Origin: Mesaphorura yosii
Lineage: Eukaryota > Arthropoda > Collembola > Poduromorpha > Tullbergiidae
Assembly (NCBI GenBank): GCA_009869945.1
Contig: WIXG01000341.1
Span: 1-64,000 of the forward strand
Length of the DNA stretch: 64,000 bases
Direction of reading: 5' to 3'
Shown piece after piece: positions 27,086-37,935 of the stretch. Position numbers and translations under genes: made by a program. The notes beneath the pieces were generated by a model. The model made no database searches, had not been told where the DNA came from, and was given only the letters and a program-made list of their open reading frames with translations. How positions within the stretch are numbered: the first letter of the stretch is position 1; each line of letters begins with the position of its first letter.

Positions 27086-27836
27086 ATGCCAAATATTCAA
27101 AGGCGATTTAAGCATCTTTCTCTCGATCATGTCCTAATTTCTTATGCATGCATGATTTCTATTATTTACATGTACAAAATTGCGGGAGTTGCAGGATTGC
27201 AGGCTCAGTTGACTCCAGTTGATTACTTGAAACAGTATCGCAGAAACCTTCTGCACAAATTCTTTCAGTTACTTCAGGAGAAGGCTGAAGATTTACGTAC
27301 AAAACCCGCCACAGAACACAAGCGACACTTTCGACGTACCAGACACTTGCTGTGGTCGTTCATTTGGCGAGAAACCTAAAAGGTTGTGTGGGAAAAAGCT
27401 GACATGTAAAAACTATGTGGATTCAGTTTGGTTCCAGCAGAAAATTGGAAGCGCACTGGAGGCTATTCAGAAGGCGAAATCCATCAATGAATCGCTGACC
27501 ATTATCGAAGAACGTTTCAAAGGCGAAATAAGAGCCAAGGCAAAGTCTGTGGTCAGAAAAGCCAACAAAACAGCCCACCTGCACGCCAGAAGCTTCTTCG
27601 ACGATGCGAAAGAATTTATTCCGTCCTTCTTAGAAGATCAACTTAAAAACCTCGAAAAGGAAGCGCGTAAAAATGCGGCTGTGAATACGTCGATTAATGT
27701 GGCTGAGGAAATAGAGGAAAACATAAAGGCTCTGCTGAAGCTCAACGAAATCAACATCACGTCTTCGCTGCCCATCAACGTTTACGTACGTTACGTAAAA
27801 TGGGATGACCATGCGTATGCGGCTGACTATGAGTAA
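27086..27836 (+). CDS. Hypothetical protein with N-terminal membrane anchor
   Basis: Two-exon model: 27086-27296 and 27343-27836, 234 residues. The intron of 46 bp (gtacaa...ccag, phase 1) removes a stop and joins frames so that the text continues with a Cys pair (HTCCGRS, RLCGKKLTC). Residues 14-40 are hydrophobic and may be a signal anchor. The remainder is helical and charged, with two long amphipathic stretches and several NxS/T sites. No family was recognised. If the intron is not real, the two frames would be separate short frames or a broken gene. Confidence 0.45.
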
Positions 27837-28085
27837 TAATGGCCTTTCGATAATGAAGGGCTGTGCCAGAATTGTTTCGGATATCGGGAATGCATAGGTG
27901 GTGCCCAGTCCCACTGGCCTATAAAATGCTCAATAGCCCAGTATCTGCTGATCCGGGCTCGGAGTTAATTTACCCAACATAAGTCTCATGCGCTATATTT
28001 GCTCGTCTTTTACAGCATCCAAACGGCTGAATCATTTTAAATCGTGAATAAATAAAACAAATCCAACAACAAAAGCTTTTCAATT

Positions 28086-31000
28086 CTAAGGCCTATGTTT
28101 AAGTTCGTATTCGATTCCCTTCGCTGCTAATATGTTCTCTGGACTTCCCATCTCGAGTATTTTGCCCGAACCCATGAAGGCAACGCAGTCTGAGTGCTGC
28201 ATTATGTATTTGCTCCTGGCCAGCACGATGCACGTGCGGCCCTCGCAAGCTCTGTCCAGCACGTCTTCTGCCAGCTACAAAAAACAAATGATGGAGTAAT
28301 TCCAAAAGACGCCAAAACCATGTATGGCTACAAGGATTGTGAAATGTTTTACCGCACCTTTCGACTTTCTTCTGGTTCATTGTAAATCTTCGGTTCATCT
28401 ATCAGCAAAATGCACGGATTTCGAATTAGGGCTCTTGCAAAGGCAAGCCGCTGCTTTTCTCGGATCGATAATGGCATTCCTTTCGGCCCGATCAACGTGT
28501 CGTAACGCTAAATTGAAAATGTCGTGATTAGGATTGCTAAGGCTCAAAATCAGTATAAGAATCAAATTAACCTGTGGGAGGGACATAATGAAGTCATGGG
28601 CCAAAGCCAGTTTGGCAGCTGCAACAATCTTCTCTTCGGGTATGATTTCTCCAGACCCGCTAATTCCGTACGCGATATTGTCGCGGATTGTTGCATCAAA
28701 GAAGAATGGACTTTTTGTAATGAGTCCTATGTTGTGTCTCAAGTGTTGAAGTTTCAGGTCACGGACATCGTACCCATCAATTAACTGATAACATCAAACA
28801 AGCTCGTTTATTGGCAGCACTGAGCACTGCTAATATCATTAGTTTTCACTTACCACTCGTCCTCCCGAGACATCGTAAAATCGTTCGTACAAAGCAAAAA
28901 CCGTTGATTTTCCGGAGGATGCGGGACCAGCAATCGCCAGAATTCGCCTCTTATCGGCTTTGAACGATAGTCCGTCTATAATTGGTGACGCGTTCGGGTA
29001 ACTGAAGTGTGCATCAGTGCTGACAAGTTCGCCCGAGAATCGTGGGGTTTTCCCATATGTCCGGAATGGGTCAATATCAGATTGCATCTCAGCTAAATGC
29101 AGCACGAGCGCGGCCGCTAACTGGCCTCTTTTGTGGTCAGCTAAAGACGCCATCAGCGAGCCAATTCCATTCGCACAAAATATTGTGCTGAAAAATATCC
29201 TGCACAACAGCAAGAAAAACACCTTTAGCGAACCTTTTCAGTACTAGAAGAAAATGCTTCTGGTGGTAGTCATTAAGACCTGAACAAGCCGGGGGCGTCA
29301 ATTATCCCGAGACTTGTAACAAAACCTCCGGCTCCAAATACTCCAGAATACACAAAGAAGATTCCGACTTGAGAGAAAGCGACTTTTGCAAGTTGAAAAA
29401 TTTTGGCAATGAGGGCGTCGCTACATTCCCCAGAATAAAATCCAACTATTAAATGCTTTTGCTTTGAAGCATCTATTGATAATTGGAACAAATTTAGTTT
29501 ACCGTGCTTCCTCTTTCTCCTTGGCTTTCTTGTACTTTTCGTAGAAATAATCCTCCAATCCGAGTTCCTGGACGCACTGAATATGTGCGACGCAATCTTG
29601 CATTATCTAGCATGGGTGCATGTAAGATACAAATAAGATCAGTGCAGAACATTTCCATATTTGCGACGCGTACCTTCTCAGAAGTAACTCTTCCCGATTT
29701 CGGCTTCACAATTTCGTGCACTTCGCCACCGCCACCACCAGATTGCTTGAAGGAAGTCAACAGCAGGAAAGGGTAAGCAACCAGAATGACCAGGATGCCA
29801 ACTTTCCAAGATGAATACAAAATCACGCCGCAGGAAAACACAATGGTTGTAAATGCGGTCAATGCATTGCAGAAGAAGTCAATTCCGGCCGTACGAATCA
29901 ACTCCGCGTCAATTGCCAATCTTTTCACTAACTTCTCCGGTGCATTCTGCAAGATTAAAGAATTTTCTCAGGAGCTCGGGAGTCATTGTGCCATTTTACA
30001 AAAAGTTTTACCTCAGGAATCTCGAACCACAATATGGGCTGCCTGATAATGCCAGAGAACGCGTTGATTTTAAGTCGCATCACAAGTGTCTCACCAGCCT
30101 TCGCAGCAAACGCGACTTGTGCCCCTTTCGCCAGCGCACTGCCGCACGCAAGAGCAAGGAACATGAGAGTATTGAAATTCGCAGCTCGTAGGAGCTCTTC
30201 CCCTTCCAGGGCGAATGTCTGGAAACACGCAAGCAGGCATTGTAAGTGACTTCTCTCCATTGTAATTCTTTAGTTTCAGATCGTCCTTACACTGAAAAAC
30301 TCCGCGTAGAGCACGGCATACAACGGCAGAACAGCTCCGGTGACAATTGCACCAGTGAGAGCAATAAACACAGAGTACTTCTCCTTCATATTCAGTTGGA
30401 GAATTTGAAGTGGTGTCGGTACATCCAGACCAAACTTTTCAACTTCCTCTTCCATCTCACTTTTAACCGAGTCTTCGATTTTCCCTTTTGCCGCCCTTCT
30501 AGATTTTGCGTTTACCTGATCCTCGTCCTCGTCCTGATCGCTGTAGTGAACAACAAACAATTTCAAGTAGTTCAAGTGAACAATGCGGACCCATAATCTA
30601 GAATTCTTGACTGCTTACGCATCCACATCGGCTACTGATGACATTTGTTCCAGGTTGTCCATCAACATTTCCTCTGCCAGCAGAGAACAGTACAATCCGT
30701 CAGCCTCCATCAGCGTGTCACTGGTTCCAGACTCCACAATTTCACCATTCTGAAATTTATAAATTGAATTACACGGATATCGAAACAATATCATTGCGTC
30801 TTACATTGAACACGTAAATATTGTTGACAAATTGTATCTCCGTGATGCGATCTGAAATTATGATAGTTGTCCGTCCTTCGCAGGCGGCTCCCATCGCCTG
30901 TGTTGAGTTGGGATAAATTTGTTCGCTTAGAAGCGGCGAATCAAGAATGACAACATCGGGATTTAGAAGCATGATTCTGGCGACTGTAATTAATTGCTTT

Positions 31001-33295
31001 TGCTCACGAGTGAGCGTGACCGCGTTCTCATCGTCTTGGAGGATTGTCTCATAGCCCTGCAAAATTCACAAGAAATTAGAACCTTCCAGCTATTTATCTT
31101 GTGAGGGCATACTTGAGGCAATTCAGAAATGAACTCGTCTGCAAAAGCTTTTCTCGCCGCGTCAATGATTTCTTCGTCACTTGAACCGAGCTTCCCACAG
31201 CCGATATTCTCCTTCACTGTCCCGTTGAACAAAAATGGCTCCTGCGGCACAACACCAATATGTTTCCGAAGTTCACTGATGTTAAGCTCTTGTATCGAAT
31301 GTCCATCAATAGTAATTGACCCTGAACTTGGTTCGTAAAATCTCTGTAACAGTTTGATCATCGAGCTCTTCCCAGATGATTTCGTGCCCACAAAGGCGGT
31401 CACGGTTTGAGGCTCAATCTCGATGTTAATGTTTTTCATTGCCTTGGACGAAATGGTAAGAATTACATTGCAGTTACAATTGGTCGACGACTTTGTCAGC
31501 TGTGAGCACAACTTACAAATGCTGTCTGCTTCTTCTTGCTCGTAGGATATTTGAAACAGACATCAGTGAATACGATTCTTCCTTCGACTGAATCCAGAAC
31601 GATTCCTTCTTTCAAATTCGTCATAGTTTTTTTGCCGGCCTGCACGACTTTATCTATCAGTCCGGCAGATGTTTGCGCTTTGATAAGATTTACGAAGTTG
31701 TGAATCGCGCTTCCCAAGTTTGAGGCACCCAGCATCAGCGACAACAGAATCTTCAAACAGAAAAAGTCACCAGCCACTGTTAGAAAGTATGTGGGATTGC
31801 TACAACTGCTGAAGTTACCGTGTAAATTGCTCCGGCTGACACCATTGCAGCCGCTAGAATACTGGCCGCCGTGTAGAAGGAGAGGGCATATGCGGCATAG
31901 TTGAAGAAATTGGCCATTGTGAAACCAAGTCCCAGTTTGTAATAACGCTTCAACGCTTCCTGAAGATCACGCTTCAAATGTTCCTTGTAGTTTTCGATTT
32001 CTTTCGGCTCTCCTCCAAACGCAGCGACAGTTCGAATCGCTGAGAAAACTTGAAGAGCATGAAGTCCAGCTTTCCGATACTGAACGTTCTTGCGATTACG
32101 CTCATTCGTAAACTAAAACAGAGCAGCCAATCAACTCAACTTTACTGACAGTCATGCATTAAACTTTTTTTTCTATTCTACTTTGGCATTGAAGGCTGAC
32201 TTGGCTGCCAAGATTGGGATAATGGCGATCAGAACCAGTGCGAGCGGCCAACTTTTGGTTATGGCAACTGCGAGCCCCGACGCGAAACCCGTAATTTTCT
32301 GTATAATACCGCTAATTTCATTTCCGGTTCCTTTCTTTACAGCATCAAGGTGCCTGTGGAAGTACAGCAAGTGGAAAAATTCATTAAGGTCATGTCAGAA
32401 CATTGTTTGCGTTCAGTTTGTGTAATTAATTTTGTACCCTGAGAATTCTTGTACAACGTCTTTCTTCTTGTTTTTGTCAAACCACGACTGATCTTGGTAC
32501 AGTACATTTTGATAGTAGCCCTTCTCCCGTCTCTCGTGTTGTCCGGAAGAAGACATTTTGAAGGAAATTTTCTGGACAAAGTAATAGCCAATGTATTAAC
32601 ACCCTAAGGAACACTTTTACTGTGTCAATTACCTGAATAACCGATGTCAGGAGAGCAAGCAATCCAATGAACACCGAGTAAATCGAAAACCAAATCGAAC
32701 TGGAAGCCAACTCAGATTGGCCTTCTTCCGTCACAATTTCAGGGAGCAAAAACGTTTCAATGTAACCGGTCGACACATCAACGTCTTGCATATCTGGACT
32801 TGCTTTGTACTCTTCGAGGGTAATTCGTCTGAAAAGCACATCTCCGACGGTCATGTTGTGTACCAAAGACACGTTGCTCTGCGTCATGTTCATGGATTGG
32901 TCCATGACGGAGTCGGCCATATTTCCGAACGCGACAGAAAGACTTGGGAATGCAGTTCCTTGAAGAAACGCGGCGCATGTGCCGAGACCCATGAACATCA
33001 GTTCCTTTGACGTGGAACTGCTGAACTGTACATGGAATCAGAAGATATGTAGTTTGCAATTCTATCTGAACTGCAAAGTACCAGGACACATACCAATAAC
33101 TTCCATAAGGAAAGACTTGGAGGCACGTCCTCGTCTGATGCGATAACTTTCTTCCTACAATTTGTTATTAGTCTAACTTTCAAATCTTCAAATCTTTAAT
33201 TAGAAGGATGGCGATGGAACTCACGCTATGGACGGCGCTTCTTCGGGAGTCGATTCTGCAACGTATGGCAATAGTTTTTCCTTTTCAGGTTCCAT
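28086..33295 (-). CDS. ABCB/P-glycoprotein-like full transporter with degenerate ATPase motifs
   Basis: Nineteen exons: 33225-33295, 33094-33154, 32633-33025, 32438-32571, 32182-32353, 31819-32112, 31517-31750, 31113-31442, 30805-31056, 30619-30749, 30291-30540, 30012-30218, 29674-29946, 29503-29606, 29280-29420, 28854-29199, 28572-28784, 28358-28507, 28086-28274; 1314 residues. Order is TMD1-NBD1-linker-TMD2-NBD2 as in P-glycoprotein, with a glycosylated first outer loop (several NxT/S). NBD1 has Walker A GTKSSGKSS (472-480), but the signature is LTREQ (578-582), the Walker B end is LDS (Asp602, Ser603) and the H-loop His is Asp632. NBD2 has Walker A GPASSGKST (1107-1115) and LIDE (Glu1240), but the Q-loop Gln is Lys1155, the signature is LSIRE (1215-1219) and the H-loop His is Arg1272. 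All frames are open, so the gene is expressed or recently was. Pumping by ATP hydrolysis is doubtful. Confidence 0.92.
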
Positions 33296-33908
33296 TTTAA
33301 GTGTCCAGCACAGCACAAGACCAAGTCAAAGTCTGTCCACAGCCATGCACTTTCTTCGTGAATCGTTCTCGCAATTGTAGTACCCCAATAATTGCTTATG
33401 AGTTTAGCAGTTGCGTGATTCTTAATTACGCCGCTAAGCTGGCTCAAGTTGAAGTTCATCGTCTGGAACAATAGTGAGGGTTTTATTGGCTTGTGGTTTT
33501 CGCGAGATTAATCCCTGATACCGAAATAGACCAGGGCTGACTCGAGGTTCATGGCGGAATACAAACCGCAATAATCTTCAAGTATCAAGGTGAAGGCTGA
33601 TAAGTGGGCTCCACTCTTCTATGCTTCTGTCCATGAGAAGCAAAACACAAGCTTACGGTAGAAATTAAAGTGTAAGCTCATAAAATTAGTGGAAAATTGA
33701 CCGACTAACTTAGCTCTAATAGAATCGTAATTCATTCAATGGTGCCTGACGCTCACATCACTGAGACCAAGACGTCAGTCTTCAAGATGGAGACTGACAG
33801 AGACATTCCTGATAAGAGTGCGAATCTTTTCGAACGTTTGAACGGTTTATTGCGTAAATATGAAATATTTATGAAATTCCAACGGCAGAGTAGTTTCCGG
33901 ACTTCTTG
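33296..33908. other. Intergenic stretch
   Basis: ABCB upstream region. Short open frames have no motif. Nothing supported. Confidence 0.5.
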
Positions 33909-35612
33909 TCACCTCCAATTAACATCCGTGTGCAGAACACACACGTCTGGGTCTCCATTGAAGGGATGATACCATCCACACGTCCATTTCGGGTTGTTTT
34001 CATTGTATTTGTGGTTAAGCGACGAGACGAATCCTCTGTGCTCTAATACGAGATTCGAGCTGACGAATAGTCCAGTATTGAGCTGCTTTTGACGAAAGTG
34101 TAGACACTGCGTGCAGTACTTGTCAGCATATCGTCCACGAAGACAGTTCTGAATGAGAACATCGGACGGCTCTTTGTACTCGTTGAAAGCGAGCAGCTTC
34201 AAGATGTCTGGAACTATCGAGCGATTCAGTATCAAACCAGCTCCGCCGGTCGCGAGGAAAAGTCCGCAACTTGAATTTGAATGCGAGTTGACATACGAAA
34301 GCGTATTCCGAATCCAAGACCACGAGTTTGGACATAAGTAAAAGTCATCTTCGTGCAGCATGATCCAGTCAGCTTCGGGATTCATGTGGTATGCATAATT
34401 GAGAGAGGCTGCGACGTGATATCGAAGCCTGGTCACGTCATCTGAGTGAGTTATCTGGAGACGGTATGACCTCGTTGAATTGTTCAGAAGCCCAATTGCG
34501 TCAGCTCCATTAATAAAGTTCACAAAGTGTGATAGAGTTTCGTTTGCCCGTATGCTGGCCCTTGCAATTTCAAAGTCGGATTGATTCAAACCATTCGCAC
34601 TGTACGAAACCGCGTACAATGACACGTTAGAATCGTGTTCAAATTCAAACTGTTGTAGGAATGACTCCAGCGTTCCAAGAAGATAGTTTAGACTTGCGAT
34701 GCGTTGCGTGGTTGAGATCGTGATCACCAATTTTGGCGTTTGTGTGGCAGTATTGCTGGTAACTGCAGGGCGATTTTCAAAGTTAAGCTTCATGCCAAAG
34801 TGTCGTGCCATCAACAACGAGAGGCACGAGGTCACTACAAAGACGCACAATTTAAGACTGAAATTAGTTCTGCCAACACGGCACCAGGGCCTCGGCCATG
34901 AGTTGACTGGCGCCGATAGGAGCTGGGATCCGTGATAAGCTAGTTTGCTAAGATTGTTGTTGTAGTTTAAGTAGTGAATTTTGCAAAGAGACTTGGAGGA
35001 TGCCCACGAGACCATAATTGACGTGAGGAGTAAACCAATCGTGTGGAACGCATTTGAATAGTTCAGTACGACTTCCCAAACAGTCACACCTTGCATTAGC
35101 AGAACGATGCCCTCTCCATGTCCTTGCACGTGAAAGCTTTCCCACCAGTGTGCGTTGACTAGTGTCCACATCGCCGCCGGCACCAGGAGAAGAGTCAGCC
35201 CTCGCATACAGTCGTGAAATAAATGTGAGATCAAAACAGAATGATGGCGATCAAGGCCGTAGAAAGCTAGCGTACTAACTCCAACAGTTGACCCGATGAA
35301 CAAGAAGTAGGTCACTAGTACATGGAGGATCAGCGGTGCATGTTGCAGAAAATGCTGAGTCGAATTTCTCTTTAACCATAAATCCAACAATACAAGATGA
35401 ATCATTTCCACCAAAAGAAAGAGTAGTGTCTTCGGTGGTTGAAACGGGGCTGTGAGTATGTCCATGAACCTGAGCCGTCTGACAATCTGATACGGAGCAA
35501 AACATGGAGAGGATGTGGCGCAAGATCCAGGACGAGCTGAAGATGTGAGTTCCTTCCAGATCCACACTGAAGAGTACAGACAGCAAATTATGACGGTCGG
35601 AAGAAAGGGCAT
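33909..35612 (-). CDS. Multi-pass membrane protein with glycosyltransferase-like domain
   Basis: Intronless gene of 567 residues, ATG at 35612. The first half has several hydrophobic segments (about residues 5-20, 62-80, 92-113, 130-150, 170-205, 255-270), so the protein is probably anchored by many passes in ER or Golgi. The second half looks like a GT-A fold transferase. It starts with a beta-strand KLVITISTT, has a metal-binding-type acidic motif WIMLHEDDFYL, then ATGGAGLILNRSIV, which resembles the GGAG segment of Fringe/GT31 enzymes, and ends with Cys-rich FNGDPDVCV. Many NxS/T sites lie in this half. The combination resembles neither plain GT31 nor PGAP4 closely enough to name it. Donor and acceptor sugars are unknown. 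Confidence 0.65.
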   Translation of the reverse strand: MPFLPTVIICCLYSSVWIWKELTSSARPGSCATSSPCFAPYQIVRRLRFMDILTAPFQPPKTLLFLLVEMIHLVLLDLWLKRNSTQHFLQHAPLILHVLVTYFLFIGSTVGVSTLAFYGLDRHHSVLISHLFHDCMRGLTLLLVPAAMWTLVNAHWWESFHVQGHGEGIVLLMQGVTVWEVVLNYSNAFHTIGLLLTSIMVSWASSKSLCKIHYLNYNNNLSKLAYHGSQLLSAPVNSWPRPWCRVGRTNFSLKLCVFVVTSCLSLLMARHFGMKLNFENRPAVTSNTATQTPKLVITISTTQRIASLNYLLGTLESFLQQFEFEHDSNVSLYAVSYSANGLNQSDFEIARASIRANETLSHFVNFINGADAIGLLNNSTRSYRLQITHSDDVTRLRYHVAASLNYAYHMNPEADWIMLHEDDFYLCPNSWSWIRNTLSYVNSHSNSSCGLFLATGGAGLILNRSIVPDILKLLAFNEYKEPSDVLIQNCLRGRYADKYCTQCLHFRQKQLNTGLFVSSNLVLEHRGFVSSLNHKYNENNPKWTCGWYHPFNGDPDVCVLHTDVNWR

Positions 35613-36324
35613 CCATCTCTGAAAATGTGCGAACCATTTATTAACGATGCACTAACTGACTAAATGAGGGTAACTGGAATCTGGAATATATTTAATATTC
35701 AACCGTGTCTCTCAGCCCCAATTTGAGATGAACGAGCAGCTAAAATTACCAAAGCTTTACTTCCGTCGTATCTCGCGTGTACCTGGTAAAGTGAACGCCA
35801 CTTCAAATTGAGATGCATCGCCTCCTAACAAAATCTTCCACCAAGGTATGACGTGAGGCTTTTAGTTTTCCAGTTCGAAATCTCATTAATTCAGATTTAG
35901 GTGATTTGACAGAATTTTGTGAGACGCACTTAACACCAATTTAGCAGATGACATATGTGACAAGCGCTTGCTCGTGCTTTCGGATTGGTTAATAGGTCTA
36001 CGATAAGCGTTTGAATTATCAGCGTTGGCACATATTCATTAGCATTAGCGTTCACAGCTAGAGTACACGAGTGCCAGTAAATGCTGCTTTTCTAATGACT
36101 GCCGTGTGATGTGCTGTGCTCTGTCCACTTTATCGATTTGTGCCTTATCATAATCGATTTAAGTAATGACGTGACGTGACGGAAGTGACAAACAAGGCCG
36201 ATTCTGTCTCTCTGCCTGCTGATTTCTGGTTGGTTTGAATTGCATGATACGAATCAAGAGCAGAGTTAATGCCAAATGCGAATCATAATTTCAGCATGCG
36301 TTTGCAAATCCGAAGTGCTGATTG
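35613..36324. other. Intergenic stretch
   Basis: No gene or repeat recognised. Confidence 0.5.
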
Positions 36325-37851
36325 TCAGCGTTTATTATAACGGCGTGAAAAGTAGTGTTCTCGTCTCGAGCTAGAAGAACGGATCCATTGCAATCCTAAT
36401 TGCAAGGGATTATGAAGAGTAGGAAGGAGCGGGTATCTTCCTCCCACGCAGTAATTTCCGTTCCAGTCATCCAAGTCAATCGCCCAGACAATTGCACCTG
36501 CGAGCCCATTGTTCTTTACGTACTGAGCCTTCTCCTGGATGATTGCAGTGTCGTCGTACGAGATCCACTGGTTTCCTCTGTACACGTACGGCCTGACTCC
36601 CAAAGTGTATACGTGAGTCTAGCCAGTGCAGAATTCAAAGTAGGCAATGTACCCAGCCCCACCTATGCGGGAATTTTTTTAATAAGATTAAATTAACGCT
36701 AAGATGTGCACAGCAGCAATAATTCTACAACAACGTACCTGTGTATTGGCCAGGCGCTCCGTTTGAAGCCGGAGCTCCAACACCGTTGTTGTTTTGGTTT
36801 TGCAGCGTGAATGACCGCCCGTACAACGGCACACCGATGGCCAACTTGTTTCTTGCGGCTCCCTGTTGGACCCAGTAATTTACAGTCGCCTGTGTGTTTG
36901 AGCCTGTGCCGCCCAGTGCGGAGTGGTAACCTGTGCGACCGTTCCATCCTCCAGCCATTTCGTAAGTCATGAGTCCAATCCAATCCAGCTGTCACTGAGC
37001 GTGGGAATGTCGTAAGCTATGTTCGAGAAATCAATCAACATCAAAATAAGATGATTCCTAAGACCGCATTTTGTGATTAGTCATGACCGGGCACCCACCT
37101 CTGCCAGCAACGGAGTTCGACACAGAAACTGCTGAGCTCAACAATAACCCATACGGCCTGAACGCATTCTTCAGTTCAATGACCAAATTGGCAAAGTTTT
37201 GTTTGACGCTGGCCCTGCGCTACAATCCTACAATACAAGCAAGATTATTGAGTAAAGGGATGGTGATGGTATAAAAATGGAAATGCAATTTCACTTACTC
37301 CCTGCCAGCAAACTGGGAGTACCCAGTCGAGGTCCAGCCCGTCAAAGTTGTACTGGCGCAGGAAGTCAACGGCGGACTGAACGAAGTTGGCTCGTGACGA
37401 AGCGGAGTTCACCATGCGAGAGTATTTGTTCCCTTGTCAGTTGCCCCATCCTCCAAGAGCAATGCTGACCTTCACGCCCTGTGACTTGAGAGCGGTGACC
37501 TGCGCATAGTAACCGTTCACAATATCTGTTTGGGGGTCCGCGACTTGAATTGTCAAGGAGTTCGAGTTGAGAGTGGCGAAGCTGTAGAGAATGTGCGTGC
37601 AGACGCTCGGGTAGATATGCTGCGGGTAAAATTTTGAGCCGCCTGGGCGGTATCTGGCCCAATTGGTGAAGTAGCAAACCGTTTTCTCACCTGTATGAAG
37701 CGAATTTGTAAGACACAACGCATGCTTTGTATTAACAGACAGAAGACGACGACGGCAACTCACCAGCCTTGATGGTCCCACTATCTGAGGCATTGTGCAC
37801 CGAAGCACCAAAAGCGGCGCTGGCGCAGAGCAGTACTGAAAGAAGTTTCAT
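36325..37851 (-). pseudogene. GH18 chitinase pseudogene
   Basis: Exon remains 37764-37851 (signal peptide MKLLSVLLCASAAFG), 37300-37690 approximately, 37099-37219, 36739-37016, 36325-36662. The family text is clear: KTVCYFTNWARYRPGG, GVKVSIALGGW, FDGLDLDW, LMTYEMAGGWNG and RGNQWISYDD. Three lesions break it: an in-frame TGA at 37437-37439 just after GGWGN, a one-base loss near 36986 before the DWIGLM segment, and an in-frame TAG in the last exon after FEFCTG, where a Trp is usual. In addition the catalytic DGxDxDWE motif reads DGLDLDWV, so the proton-donor Glu is missing. Splice sites are still canonical and frames between lesions are well kept, so the decay is recent, or began with loss of catalysis. 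Sequencing error is unlikely to explain all four changes. Confidence 0.85.
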
Positions 37852-37927
37852 CTGGAAACTTTATTTGGTTAATTCAGCTGAAGAACAGTAGGCGCTGACT
37901 GATTGGATTTGCGCATCGATTGAATCT

Positions 37928-37935
37928 TATTTATA
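37928..37935 (-). promoter_or_regulatory. TATA box of the GH18 pseudogene
   Basis: TATAAATA on the minus strand, 77-84 bp before the old ATG at 37851. Same box and distance as in GH19 copy B. Confidence 0.4.

Noticed and set aside
29421-29491. Upstream acceptors for ABCB exon 15 that lead to an in-frame TAG
   Set aside because: The acceptor gaatgtag just before 29420 gives phase 2 and the expected text, so no stop is present.
31780-31818. Continuation of ABCB exon 6 past the gtaact donor to a stop, suggesting a truncated transporter
   Set aside because: Using the donor at 31818 and the acceptor before 31750 restores frame and gives TILLSLMLGASNLGSA, which matches the family.
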